Of a stretch of DNA of 64,000 bases, positions 17,363 to 26,585 are shown in pieces; position 1 is the stretch's first letter, and every line of letters begins with the position of its first letter. A model generated the notes under the pieces. The model was not told the origin of the DNA, ran no database searches, and worked only from the letters and a program-made list of their open reading frames with translations. Source of the stretch: Paraburkholderia dioscoreae. GTDB taxonomy: Bacteria; Pseudomonadota; Gammaproteobacteria; Burkholderiales; Burkholderiaceae. The stretch is taken from positions 2,418,001 through 2,482,000 of the forward strand of contig NZ_LR699553.1 in NCBI RefSeq assembly GCF_902459535.1. Direction: 5' to 3'. A program made the translations under genes and the position numbers.

Positions 17363-17800
17363 ATGACCGACCTCAAAAATCTCGATCTGAGTCAAGACGT
17401 TAACGCATGCCGTGTCGTAAAAGACGAAACGGTCAGCGTGGAATTTGCCGCCTCCGAAGGCGAACTGATGAGCCTCGAAGGCCCGAACCGCTACGTTCGC
17501 GGCGACGCATTGATCACCGGCTCGACGGGCGACCGCTGGGTCGTCTCACGCGAACGCTTCGACGCCAAATACGTTCTCGCCGACGCAGCCGTCTCACACG
17601 GCGAAGCGGGCACGTACCGCAATCGCCCCGCCGTCGTGCTGGCCAAACAGATGCATGAAGCGTTCACGCTCGCGCGCTCGGCCAACGGCGGCGACGTGCT
17701 GCGCGGCGCCGCCGGGGACTGGGTCATGCAATACGCGCCTGGCGATTACGGCGTCGTACAGGCCGCACGATTCGCGAAAGTTTATCGGCTGGCAAGTTAA
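17363..17800 (+). CDS. PGDYG-domain protein of unknown function
   Basis: A 145-aa protein ending in APGDYGVVQAARFAKVYRL, the motif that names the PGDYG family. Earlier conserved-looking segments are RYVRGDALITGSTGDRWVV and NRPAVVLAKQMHEAFTLARS. The frame is open further upstream (to 17180), but the upstream part looks non-coding. I prefer the ATG at 17363 (MTDLKNLDLSQD), with 17348 as an alternative; neither has a strong ribosome site. It looks cytosolic. No functional inference is possible from its neighbours. Confidence 0.7.
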   Translation: MTDLKNLDLSQDVNACRVVKDETVSVEFAASEGELMSLEGPNRYVRGDALITGSTGDRWVVSRERFDAKYVLADAAVSHGEAGTYRNRPAVVLAKQMHEAFTLARSANGGDVLRGAAGDWVMQYAPGDYGVVQAARFAKVYRLAS

Positions 17801-17801
17801 A

Positions 17802-17824
17802 CGTGGTCAGCAACGCTGACCACG
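17802..17824. terminator. Bidirectional hairpin between convergent genes
   Basis: CGTGGTCAGC and GCTGACCACG form a perfect 10-bp stem with an AAC loop, directly after the PGDYG gene stop and ahead of the kgtP 3' end. No T-tract is present. Confidence 0.6.
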
Positions 17825-17891
17825 CAGGCGCCCGAGTTGTGACGGCCAGGACTGCGCGATCAGCGCGTGTCGTCCAGGCTTTGCTTGCGGG

Positions 17892-19196
17892 TTACGGTTC
17901 GTGCCGCAGATACCCTTCTTTCGACGGGTCACGCATACGCAATGCCACGACGCCGGCAATCGCGCACATCGCCGTCACATACCAGTAGAACGTGGACTCG
18001 CTGCCCGCCTGCTTCAGCCACAGCGCGACATATTCCGCCGAGCCGCCGAAAATCGCATTGGCCACCGCGTACGACAACCCCACGCCAAGCGCGCGCACTT
18101 CCGGCGGAAACATCTCCGCCTTGATCAGGCCGCTGATCGACGTATAGAAACTGACGATCGCGAGCGCCGCCACCACCAGCCCGAAGGCCGCATACGGGCT
18201 CGTCACGTCTTTCAGCGCGTGCAGCAACGGCACCGTGCCGATGGTCGCGAAGAATCCGAAGAACAGCATCGAACGGCGCCGCCCGATGCGGTCCGACAAC
18301 GCGCCGAACGCCGGCTGCATCAGCATGTAGACGAACAGCGCGCCGGTCATCACGTTGCTGGCCGTCTTCGCATGCATGCCCGCCGTGTTGACCAGGTACT
18401 TCTGCATGTAGGTGGTGAACGTGTAGAAAATCAGCGAGCCCCCGGCCGTGAAGCCGAGCACGGTCATGAACGCGCCCTTGTGCAGCCACAGACCGCGCAG
18501 CGTACCGGCCTCCTTGCGGTGGCGCGTTTCGGCGGTGGTGGTTTCGTCGAGCGATTTACGCAGATACAGCGCGACCAGTGCCGCCAGCGCGCCGATCACG
18601 AACGGCACCCGCCAGCCCCACGCCTTCAGCTCTTCAGTGGAGAGCGTCTGTTGCAGCACCACCAGCACCAGCAGCGCGCACAACTGCCCGCCGATCAGCG
18701 TGACGTACTGGAACGACGCGAAGAAACCGCGCCGGCCCTTGAGCGCGATTTCACTCATATAGGTCGCGCTGGTGCCGTATTCGCCGCCCACCGACAAGCC
18801 CTGGAACAGCCGCGCGACCAGCAGCAGCGCCGGTGCCAGCGCGCCGATCTGCGCGTAGGTGGGAAGCACCGCGATCACCAGCGAGCCGCCGCACATCATG
18901 AACACCGACACCATCATGGCGGTGCGCCGCCCGTGCTTGTCGGCAAGGCGGCCGAAGAACCAGCCGCCGATCGGACGCATCAGGAAACCGGCGGCAAACA
19001 CGCCCGCAGTGTTCAGCAACTGCGTGGTCGGATTGCCGCTCGGGAAGAACGCCGGCGCGAAGTACAGCGCGCAGAACGAATACACGTAAAAGTCGAACCA
19101 CTCGACGAGATTGCCCGATGAAGCGCCAACGATCGCAAAAATGCGCCGCCGCGTGTCGTGTGTGGAAAGTGCCACTGGAATATCAAGATTTGTCAT
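17892..19196 (-). CDS. kgtP: Alpha-ketoglutarate/proton symporter (MFS, MHS family)
   Basis: A 434-aa, 12-helix inner-membrane symporter. It follows E. coli KgtP closely over its length: RRIFAIVGASSGNLVEWFDF at the start of helix 1, LLNTAGVFAAGFLMRPIGGW, RLFQGLSVGGEYGTSATYM, FTTYMQKYLVNTAGMHA and GVGLSYAVANAIFGGSAEYV. Sugar-transporter signatures (GRLADKHGRR, ALSDRIGRRRSM) follow helices 2 and 8. AGGAG lies 12 bases before the ATG. It should import 2-oxoglutarate. It stands alone on its strand. Confidence 0.92.
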   Translation of the reverse strand: MTNLDIPVALSTHDTRRRIFAIVGASSGNLVEWFDFYVYSFCALYFAPAFFPSGNPTTQLLNTAGVFAAGFLMRPIGGWFFGRLADKHGRRTAMMVSVFMMCGGSLVIAVLPTYAQIGALAPALLLVARLFQGLSVGGEYGTSATYMSEIALKGRRGFFASFQYVTLIGGQLCALLVLVVLQQTLSTEELKAWGWRVPFVIGALAALVALYLRKSLDETTTAETRHRKEAGTLRGLWLHKGAFMTVLGFTAGGSLIFYTFTTYMQKYLVNTAGMHAKTASNVMTGALFVYMLMQPAFGALSDRIGRRRSMLFFGFFATIGTVPLLHALKDVTSPYAAFGLVVAALAIVSFYTSISGLIKAEMFPPEVRALGVGLSYAVANAIFGGSAEYVALWLKQAGSESTFYWYVTAMCAIAGVVALRMRDPSKEGYLRHEP

Positions 19197-19477
19197 TGGT
19201 CTTTTGTGCTCCTGGATGTCCCCTGTTAATTATTAATGGCGTGGTTCCTCCACGCCTTTATGCGTCTCTTGGTTCGGCATTCTAAATGAATGTTGTGCTT
19301 CCTGGTTTGACGTTCTGCATCTCTAATTTAACGCTGGGCGTACCAATGATTTTTGTGTCAAAAAATGTATGTCCACTTCTGTCGGACCACCAGGCAGAGC
19401 GAACATGAGACGCCGTTCAACGTGCGCCGACGGCATGATGCTGTGACTGACCGAGGCGCCTTCCCGCAGGAGTTTCA

Positions 19478-21547
19478 ATGAAAGTCAATGCAGCCTCTCA
19501 CCCATTCTGGCCCGACGACGCGTCGAATATTCCGGACAGCGCACAGCACCGGCAAACTCGTGCTGCCCTGCGAGGCACCAGCAACAGGGAAAACTCCCAA
19601 CAATCTCCGGCGGCCATCGCGAATGCCAGCGTATCTCAAAAGACCGCTCCACCTTCGCCGCCCAACGGGTCCGTCGCAAGCCCAGCCGGCAAAGAGATTG
19701 ATGCCGAAACTCATGCCATTGCCGCGCAGGCGGTGATCGGCAACGAGATCGCAGCCGATATGGAAACGTTCAACGCGTCGCTCGGCAAGGTCGATGAGGA
19801 TGTCGAGCGCGGCGGCGATACGACCGCCGACATGATCGAAGCAGCGTCGGCCTACAACCAGGCGCAGCAAGTGGGCGCACTAGACAAACCCACACCCGAG
19901 CTGCAGTCGAAGATCGCCCGGGTCGAGACTGCTTTGCGCGATTCCAAAGGCGATGAGTCGCTGGGCACGATCGGGCAAAAAGCCGGCGTCGACCTGTCCG
20001 CGCTGACTCATCAACCGGACGCCGCTTCAACCTACGGCAAATATGGCAAGGCGGCGAGCACCTATACGCGCGCGCTCATCTTCGACGAAGCGCGCTTCAA
20101 CAATTCCGCCGTGCTGAAAAACACGCCTCTCGCAGCGTTGCAGCGGCCGAACCAGAGCGTGCTCGATCCTCTGGGACCGTACGGCCGGCTAGGCACCCTG
20201 ACAGGCACCCGTCTGAACTCCGCCGCAAGTTATTTCACAAAAGGCGGGCTGTCATTTCTGTCCGGCATGGAGAAATTGCGCAAGGGTCAGGATCCGACAA
20301 AGGACTTCGTCACCGCAGGCGCGACTACCGGACAAGGCATCAACGAGCTCACCGTCGGCATCGGTACCGACGTCGGCAATCATCTGGTCAAGCTGCGGCA
20401 GACGAAAGCAGCGGCGCAAATAGCCGGCGGCCAGAGCACGGGGACTGGCGGTTCCGCGCGCCCCGCGACTCCAGGTCAGAGCGGCGTGACGCAGGGCGTT
20501 GCGGAACCGGTCGCGGGACCCAGCCGCACCGCGGAGTTCACCGACTTCGATTCACACGGCAAGGACGACGCCGAGATCGACACGCTCGAAAAGAAGACCG
20601 CTGAACACATCGACGAACAGCTCACGCAGCAGCAACAAAGCTTGCGCGAGAGCGTCATCGCCAAGCTCGAGAAGACGAATCGTGACGTGCAGCAGCTCGA
20701 ATTGAAGGACGCGACGGACGACCTCGCGCCGCAGTACTTCGAGATGCAGGACATGGCGAAAAAGTTCAAGGATTCGACGGCCGATGCGGCCAACGACGCC
20801 CACGAAAATATCAAGACAATCGACGCAAAGGCACAGGACGTCATCGCCAAACTCAAGAACCAGGGTTTCGATACCGCCGATGCCGCACGCCAGTCCGGCA
20901 AGCCGGAGGCGATCGAACTCGGCAACCAGCTCGACCGGCTGGCGGGCCTGAAGCACGCAGCCTATGACCAGTTCAACAGCGCCATGCAGGAACGGGAAAA
21001 CGCGCTCAGCGATACCAGAACCGCATTCGGCGAACTCGGCAAGCTGCTGAAGGATACGCCCGCGAGCGAGCGTCCATCGAAATTGAAAGAGTGGTCCGAC
21101 AAATACACGGATTTCTTCGCGCAACGTCAGGCCAACATACTCTCGAAGACCGACGGCTGGCCCGACTGGATGAAGATATCGAAGCCGCTGCGCATGCAGA
21201 TGGTGCCCGCCGCGATCAATACCGTTCTTGGCGGCGCGACGTTTGGCGTCTCGTTGGACACGTATCTGAAAAAGCAGCAGGCTGGCAAGCTGACGCCTCA
21301 GGACAAGATGGACCTCGCGGCATCCGTGATCAATCTGTCGAGCGGCATGATCGGATTCGTGCCGGTTATCGGGCCTGCCCTGTCGTTTGCGCTCGCGACA
21401 GCCGGTCTTATCGTCGGTGGAATGTCGGATCAGTACGATGCCCGCAAGCGCGAAACCGATACGTACAACCTGAAGGAAAAGATACGCGAGGAATACAACG
21501 CGAAGCATCCCGATAAGCAGATCGCCGAGCCCTTCGACGGAGATTGA
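19478..21547 (+). CDS. Large secreted effector/translocator-like protein, unassigned
   Basis: A 689-aa protein I cannot assign securely. Residues 1-75 are polar and low-complexity (Ser, Gln, Asn, Pro) with no signal peptide, as in type III secretion substrates. Residues 360-560 are charged, heptad-rich and probably coiled coil. Residues 612-649 form a hydrophobic Gly-rich hairpin (SGMIGFVPVIGPALSFALAT, TAGLIVGGM), and a highly charged tail follows. Cysteine is absent. This layout recalls HrpK/HrpF-type translocators and pore-forming effectors. AGGAG sits 5 bases before the ATG. No secretion genes are present in the window. A partial PIP-box-like pair (TTCGG-N15-TTGTG) at 19273-19297 is too weak to count. 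Confidence 0.55.
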   Translation: MKVNAASHPFWPDDASNIPDSAQHRQTRAALRGTSNRENSQQSPAAIANASVSQKTAPPSPPNGSVASPAGKEIDAETHAIAAQAVIGNEIAADMETFNASLGKVDEDVERGGDTTADMIEAASAYNQAQQVGALDKPTPELQSKIARVETALRDSKGDESLGTIGQKAGVDLSALTHQPDAASTYGKYGKAASTYTRALIFDEARFNNSAVLKNTPLAALQRPNQSVLDPLGPYGRLGTLTGTRLNSAASYFTKGGLSFLSGMEKLRKGQDPTKDFVTAGATTGQGINELTVGIGTDVGNHLVKLRQTKAAAQIAGGQSTGTGGSARPATPGQSGVTQGVAEPVAGPSRTAEFTDFDSHGKDDAEIDTLEKKTAEHIDEQLTQQQQSLRESVIAKLEKTNRDVQQLELKDATDDLAPQYFEMQDMAKKFKDSTADAANDAHENIKTIDAKAQDVIAKLKNQGFDTADAARQSGKPEAIELGNQLDRLAGLKHAAYDQFNSAMQERENALSDTRTAFGELGKLLKDTPASERPSKLKEWSDKYTDFFAQRQANILSKTDGWPDWMKISKPLRMQMVPAAINTVLGGATFGVSLDTYLKKQQAGKLTPQDKMDLAASVINLSSGMIGFVPVIGPALSFALATAGLIVGGMSDQYDARKRETDTYNLKEKIREEYNAKHPDKQIAEPFDGD

Positions 21548-21688
21548 GCGGCGCCGACGTGCGTGACGAGGCCGTTCGCACGTCGTGCCGCCTCATGCGC
21601 TCGCCCATGCGAACGCGGCGTGAGATCGCGTCATTTTTCCGTGGCGGCATCGCGGCAAGCGACCCAACCGTGATTCGGGCGAGCGCCG

Positions 21689-22054
21689 TTACGCAAACTC
21701 GTCGCCGAGTTCGATCGTGATTTCGCGCGGCACCGCCTCGCCGTTCGCATATTGCTCCTCCAGCGAACCCAGCGAGGCCTCGACATATGCGCGCAGCACC
21801 GCAAAACTGCGCCCGCGCACACGCGCGGGCATCGCGCGATAACGTGCCAATGCTGCCGGTGCAATCGCCACGGTCATCACGGTACGGCGCGCCGCCGCAC
21901 CGAAACGCATCGCCACCCAGTGAATCGCCAGCATCGGCGCGCCTTCCTGCACCGCGCGCTGAATGAACTGCGTCTGCTCGGGAAACAGATCGCTGATGAC
22001 ACGCGCCAATTCCTCGAACTCGGGATTGGCGCAGTCGTATTGGTAAGCTTCCAT
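21689..22054 (-). CDS. Hypothetical protein, DUF3022-like
   Basis: A 121-aa acidic protein with ELARVISDLFPEQTQF near the start and a C-terminal block FAVLRAYVEASLGSLEEQYA followed by EITIELGDEFA. It resembles the Burkholderia-restricted DUF3022 family as I remember it; this is a recognition from pattern, not a search. It has no membrane segments or signal peptide. Function unknown. Confidence 0.65.
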   Translation of the reverse strand: MEAYQYDCANPEFEELARVISDLFPEQTQFIQRAVQEGAPMLAIHWVAMRFGAAARRTVMTVAIAPAALARYRAMPARVRGRSFAVLRAYVEASLGSLEEQYANGEAVPREITIELGDEFA

Positions 22055-22162
22055 GAGGTATGCCGAAAAAATAGGCGTGAAGAGAGGCCGCTTGTAGAGA
22101 ACCGCCCACGGTTCAATGTGGCGCGCGCATCAAGCGACAATCAGGCGGCAATCAAGCGGAGA

Positions 22163-22993
22163 TCAAGCCGCCACCCCGGGACGCCTGAACGCCCGGAACA
22201 GCAGCCCCGCGACGATCACCGCCCCCACAGCGTACACGGCGTCCACCGCCGCGAGCGGCACGAGTTGCGCCTGGAACATTGCGGCGGGCACGTCCACCAA
22301 CGCGTGCAACGCGATCGCGAGCGGCAGGATCCCACGCCAGCCGGCGCGCAAGCCGCGCCACATCAGCACCGACAAACCGATCTGGAACACCAGCGCGGCG
22401 ACGCGTTCGAGCGCGAAAATGCCCGCGGTCTGCGGCGTCAGGCTGGCGAGAATCAGGTGGATGCGCATCAGCGATTCAGTCGGCAGATTGCTCAGGTAGC
22501 CGTCCAGTTCGCCGCGGTTTTCGAAGACCGCGAACAGGAGCCATTGAATCTGCACCAGCACGCCGACGAGCCACGCTTCGGCGCCGCCGTGGCCGAGACC
22601 GTAGGTCAGCGCGGTGCCATCCGTCGTGATGTCGGTCTTGCCTGCCGCGAGCGCCGTGGCGCCGGACTTCGCCGCCGCGCGTTTGAGCAGCAGCCGCATG
22701 CCGATGAACCGCCCCACTTCCTCGCAGATACCCGCGGCCAGCGCGCCGTACACCACGAAGGCAACCGGATTCGACAGGAACTCCGCCGTCGCTTCGTTCC
22801 GATGCAGCACGAAGTCGTTCAGCGCGCGCTCGATCACCATCGCGAACAGCGCGAACACGGCGACGCCGGCGATCGCGTCGCGCGGTTTGAGCGCGAGCGG
22901 CCGACGCAGCCGGCGGTAGATCAGGAAGGGCAAAGCGGCGACGAAGAGTGTCGCGAGGGCGAGGCTCGAGAGGGTAAGCGGTGCAACAACCAT
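22163..22993 (-). CDS. YhfC-type intramembrane protease
   Basis: A 276-aa, roughly eight-helix membrane protein. The motifs of glutamic-type intramembrane proteases (YhfC/CPBP-like) are present in order: GICEEVGRFIGMRLL (E91, E92), YGLGHGGAEA (H135) and a late HALVDVPAA. The paired Glu and the His residues lie inside or at the ends of membrane helices, as expected for the active site. The substrate is unknown. It stands alone, about 70 bases from the ptxS gene end. Confidence 0.78.
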   Translation of the reverse strand: MVVAPLTLSSLALATLFVAALPFLIYRRLRRPLALKPRDAIAGVAVFALFAMVIERALNDFVLHRNEATAEFLSNPVAFVVYGALAAGICEEVGRFIGMRLLLKRAAAKSGATALAAGKTDITTDGTALTYGLGHGGAEAWLVGVLVQIQWLLFAVFENRGELDGYLSNLPTESLMRIHLILASLTPQTAGIFALERVAALVFQIGLSVLMWRGLRAGWRGILPLAIALHALVDVPAAMFQAQLVPLAAVDAVYAVGAVIVAGLLFRAFRRPGVAA

Positions 22994-23064
22994 GAGTTTC
23001 CTTGCGATGACCGGCGCGCACCCGCTGCGTGCCGCAGCCCGAATGATCGCAGATCGGCGCGAAT

Positions 23065-24147
23065 TCAGCGCAAAGTGGAGGCGCGCACGATCAATTCGCC
23101 CGGCAGCAAGCAGTCGCGCGCGGTGGTCTGAATACCTTCGATGCGCTCATGCAGGAACTCGACCGCACGGTAGCCGATCTCGTAGGTCGGCTGGCGGATC
23201 GTCGTGACGCCGGTCAATTCGGCCCAGTCGGGGTCGTCGATGGAGAGCAGCGCGGCGCGGGCTTGCCAGTCGGCTCCATAGCGCGCCTTCAGATGCAACG
23301 CGAGACGCAATGCGACGGGTGCGTTGGCGGCGAACAGGGCAATCCGCGCGGGCTTGCCCGCGGCGCCGGCGGCCGCGTCGATTGCCCGGTCCAGTTCGGC
23401 CAGGCCGCGCTCGACCTCGCCTGCGTCCGCGAGGTTCAGCACAAGCGTGTGACCGCGTGCCGCGCCCTCGCCGCCGCTATTGCCACCTTCGGCATGCCGG
23501 GCGCTCATCGTCTCGCGAAACGCTGCTTCACGCAATTGCCGCGAGCTGACCTGCTCGAAAGGCTGGACGACGAACCAGATATCGTCGAAACCATTGTCCA
23601 GCAGATGCCGCGTGCCGAGTTCGGCCGCCGCCCGGTTGTCGAGACCGACCATATCCGCGACCAGTCCGTCCACCAGACGGTCGACCAGCACCGCCGGAAT
23701 CCCGCCGCCGCCCACCGGCCGCAGCGTTTCCTCGCGCACGCCGGTTGCGTTGACGATCACGCCTTCCACCCGGTACGTGGTGAGCAGTTGCAGATAGCGC
23801 CGCTCCATCTCGACTTCGTTGGCCGCATGGCAGATCAGCGGCATCAGGCCGAGCGCGTGACATGCCGCTTCGACACCTTGCAGCACTTCGATCGAGTAGG
23901 GATTGGTCAGGTCGGCCAGCAGCATGCCGATCAGACGATTGCGGCCACGCTTGAGGCCGCGCGCCATCTGGTTCGGCTGATAGTCCAGACGTGCGATCGC
24001 GGCTTCGATTCGTGCGCGCAGTTCGGGCGACAGCACACTTATCTCGCCGTTCAGATAGCGCGAGATGCTGGTCTTGCCGGTGCCGGCTTCGCGCGCGACG
24101 TCGGTGATCGTCGCGCGGCGCGGCATGGACTGCGGCGTCGTGCTCAT
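23065..24147 (-). CDS. ptxS: LacI-family repressor of the 2-ketogluconate operon (PtxS-like)
   Basis: A 360-aa LacI regulator: helix-turn-helix ATITDVAREAGTGKTSISRYL, hinge helix PNQMARGLKRGRNRLIGML, then a sugar-binding domain. An in-frame extension to 24357 is open, but the ATG at 24147 has GAGGAA upstream and gives a normal N-terminus. It is the last gene of the kguE-kguK-kguT-kguD cluster on the same strand, the same gene set as in Pseudomonas aeruginosa, where PtxS represses the operon and responds to 2-ketogluconate. The palindrome at 28545-28568 is the likely operator. Confidence 0.88.
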   Translation of the reverse strand: MSTTPQSMPRRATITDVAREAGTGKTSISRYLNGEISVLSPELRARIEAAIARLDYQPNQMARGLKRGRNRLIGMLLADLTNPYSIEVLQGVEAACHALGLMPLICHAANEVEMERRYLQLLTTYRVEGVIVNATGVREETLRPVGGGGIPAVLVDRLVDGLVADMVGLDNRAAAELGTRHLLDNGFDDIWFVVQPFEQVSSRQLREAAFRETMSARHAEGGNSGGEGAARGHTLVLNLADAGEVERGLAELDRAIDAAAGAAGKPARIALFAANAPVALRLALHLKARYGADWQARAALLSIDDPDWAELTGVTTIRQPTYEIGYRAVEFLHERIEGIQTTARDCLLPGELIVRASTLR

Positions 24148-24214
24148 CGGTTCCTCGTGGTTCCGCTTGTGGTTCGCCGCATTGTCCGGCTTGTCGTTCT
24201 GCTTGTCGCCCGGT

Positions 24215-25180
24215 TCATGCGGCGAGCACTTCGCGGTTGACGACATTGACGGCCAGCGTGCCGTCCAGCGCGGCGACGAGGTTTTCCGCCGCGTTGCGCG
24301 CCATCGCGTGCCGGGTTTCGTGAGTCGCCGAACCGATATGCGGCAGCGCGACCACATTCGCGAGCTTCAGGAGCGGCGAGTCGGCCGGCAGCGGCTCGGT
24401 CTCGAACACGTCGAGACCGGCGCCGTGGATCGTGCCCTTTTGTAGGGCTTCGATCAGCGCCGCTTCGTCGACGGTCGCGCCGCGCGAGGCGTTGATCAGG
24501 ATCGCACTCTTCTTCATCGACTTGAGTTCGGCCGCGCCGATCAGATGCTTCGTCTCTGCCGTGAGCGGCACTTGCAGGCAGACGAAGTCGGAGGTGGCGA
24601 GCAGTTCCGCCAGGCCAACGCGCCGCGCGCCGTAAGCTGCTTCAGCCTGCGGGTTCGCGCTGCGGTTGGTGTACAGCACCTTCATGTTGAAGCCGAGCGC
24701 CGCACGCCGCGCCACCGCGCCGCCGATCCGCCCGAGCCCGACGATGCCGAGCGTCTTGCCCTGCACGTCGACGCCGAACTGCGCCGGCCCGATGCTGTGC
24801 TGCCAGTGCCCTGCCTTTACCCAATCGGCGAGTTCCACCACTCGCCGCGCCGAAGCGAGGATCAGCGAGAACACCGTGTCCGCGGTCGATTCGGTCAGCA
24901 CGTCCGGCGTGTGCGCGAGCACGATGCCGCGGCGCGTGAGATCGGCCACGTCGAACTGGTCGAAGCCCACCGAGATGGTCGACAACGCCTTGAGCCGGGT
25001 CGCGCCTTCGAGCATTGCCGGCGTGATCTTCACGCTCGAACCGATACCGCCGTCCGCGTCTTTCAGCGCGGCCACGAACGTGTCGTGCTGCGCGGCGTCG
25101 ACCTGCACGACCTGCGCGTGCTGTTGCAGATACGCGAGCACATCTTCAGGCAACGGTTTCCAGGCGACGATCTTCTTCAT
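24215..25180 (-). CDS. kguD: 2-ketogluconate-6-phosphate / 2-ketogluconate reductase
   Basis: A 321-aa D-isomer-specific 2-hydroxyacid dehydrogenase. The NAD(P) fold shows GKTLGIVGLGRIGGAVARRA (about 145-164). The catalytic set is visible: Arg in NASRGATVDE, Glu in DVFETEPL and His in PHIGSATHET. In the kgu pathway it reduces 2-keto-6-phosphogluconate to 6-phosphogluconate; the GhrB/TkrA type reduces free 2-ketogluconate. The ATG at 25180 lies four bases after the kguT stop, with AAGGA inside the end of kguT, so they are coupled. Confidence 0.88.
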   Translation of the reverse strand: MKKIVAWKPLPEDVLAYLQQHAQVVQVDAAQHDTFVAALKDADGGIGSSVKITPAMLEGATRLKALSTISVGFDQFDVADLTRRGIVLAHTPDVLTESTADTVFSLILASARRVVELADWVKAGHWQHSIGPAQFGVDVQGKTLGIVGLGRIGGAVARRAALGFNMKVLYTNRSANPQAEAAYGARRVGLAELLATSDFVCLQVPLTAETKHLIGAAELKSMKKSAILINASRGATVDEAALIEALQKGTIHGAGLDVFETEPLPADSPLLKLANVVALPHIGSATHETRHAMARNAAENLVAALDGTLAVNVVNREVLAA

Positions 25181-25184
25181 CAGC

Positions 25185-26474
25185 TTATTTTCCTTGCAAC
25201 GGGGTGGCGAGCGGCGGCGCACTGTTCAGCGCTTGCGGCTGCGGTTTGACGACCAGCGTCAGAATCACGGCAGCAATCAGCGCCACGCTCATGAACGCAT
25301 ACGACGCGGCGGGCGAACCGGTGGCGCCGTTCAGATAACCGACCACATACGAGCCGACGAACGAACCGAGGGCGCCCATGCTGTTGATCAGCGCCATCGC
25401 GCCGCCCGCGACGTTCTTCGGCAGCAGCTCCGGCACGATCGCGAAGAACGGGCCATACGGCGCGTACATCGCGGCACCGGCGATCACCAGCAACGCATAT
25501 GAAAGCCAGAAATGCGCGGAGCCGAGCGCATACGAAGCCGCGAACGCCACCGCGCCGATCAGCAGAAACGGCCACACGAATACTTTACGGCGGTTGAGTT
25601 TATCCGATGCCCACGAAGCTGCAAGCATTGCGATGGTTGCGGCGAGGTACGGCAGCGCCGAGAGCCAGCCGGTTTCGACCATGCCGAGCGTCGAACCGTT
25701 CTTCAGGATCGACGGCAACCACAGCACGAAGCCATACACGCCGATGCTCCAGCAGAAATATTGCGCGCACAGCTTGATCACCGCGGGCGTTTTAAAGGCC
25801 TCGCTATAGTTGCGCACCGGTTTGATCGCGGCCTGCTCTGCGCGCAGCGTTTCGGCGAGGTCGTCCTTCTGCTGCTGCGTGAGCCACGACACCTGCTGCG
25901 GCTTGTCCTGCACGATGAACCACCAGATCACCGCCCAGATGATCGCGGGCGCGCCTTCGGCGATGAACATGTGACGCCAGCCGAACGAATGCACCAGATA
26001 GCCCGACACCACTGACATCCACAGCACCGTCACCGGATTGCCGAGAATCAGGAACGTGTTGGCGCGCGAGCGCTCGCTCTTGGTGAACCAGTTGCTGATG
26101 AAAATCAGCATGGCCGGCATGACCGCGGCTTCGACCACGCCGAGCACGAAGCGGATCACCATCAGCGACGCAATGTTGCTGACCATGCCGGTCAGCGCCG
26201 CGCATCCGCCCCACAGAATCAGGCTCCAGAACACGAGCTTCTTGACGCTGCGGCGTTCCGCGTAGATGGCGCCGGGAATCTGGAAGAAGAAATAGCCGAG
26301 GAAGAACAGCGCGCCGATCAGCGACGACAGCCCCTTGCTGATGCCGAGATCCTGGTTGATGCCGGCGGCCGACGCGAACCCGAAGTTCGCGCGATCCAGA
26401 TAGGCGAGGCTGTACGTGATGAATACGATCGGCATGATCGTCCACCAGCGGCGAATCGCAAGCGATGAGGTCAT
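25185..26474 (-). CDS. kguT: 2-ketogluconate transporter (MFS, anion:cation symporter family)
   Basis: A 429-aa, 12-helix major facilitator of the ACS family (organic anion importers). Landmarks are YSLAYLDRANFGFASA in helix 1, the helix 2-3 region with GYFFFQIPGAIYAERR, and GVVEAAVMPAMLIFISNWF. The ATG at 26474 is preceded by AAAGGAGA; the 14-codon upstream extension is rejected on that basis. It sits between kguK and kguD in the conserved kgu order, so 2-ketogluconate is the probable substrate. Confidence 0.88.
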   Translation of the reverse strand: MTSSLAIRRWWTIMPIVFITYSLAYLDRANFGFASAAGINQDLGISKGLSSLIGALFFLGYFFFQIPGAIYAERRSVKKLVFWSLILWGGCAALTGMVSNIASLMVIRFVLGVVEAAVMPAMLIFISNWFTKSERSRANTFLILGNPVTVLWMSVVSGYLVHSFGWRHMFIAEGAPAIIWAVIWWFIVQDKPQQVSWLTQQQKDDLAETLRAEQAAIKPVRNYSEAFKTPAVIKLCAQYFCWSIGVYGFVLWLPSILKNGSTLGMVETGWLSALPYLAATIAMLAASWASDKLNRRKVFVWPFLLIGAVAFAASYALGSAHFWLSYALLVIAGAAMYAPYGPFFAIVPELLPKNVAGGAMALINSMGALGSFVGSYVVGYLNGATGSPAASYAFMSVALIAAVILTLVVKPQPQALNSAPPLATPLQGK

Positions 26475-26585
26475 GGGTGTCTCCTTTGACTTCCCGAAAC
26501 AATGATGGACGGTCATGGGGCGCTCTGTTCGAGCGCTCTTGCTGTTATCGAGGCAGACTTGCTGAGCAGGTCTTGCGGGTTTTCT

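Noticed and set aside
19273..19297. PIP-box-like pair TTCGG-N15-TTGTG upstream of the 689-aa gene
   Set aside because: Only three of five bases match in the second half and no -10 could be placed; not enough to claim HrpB/HrpX control.
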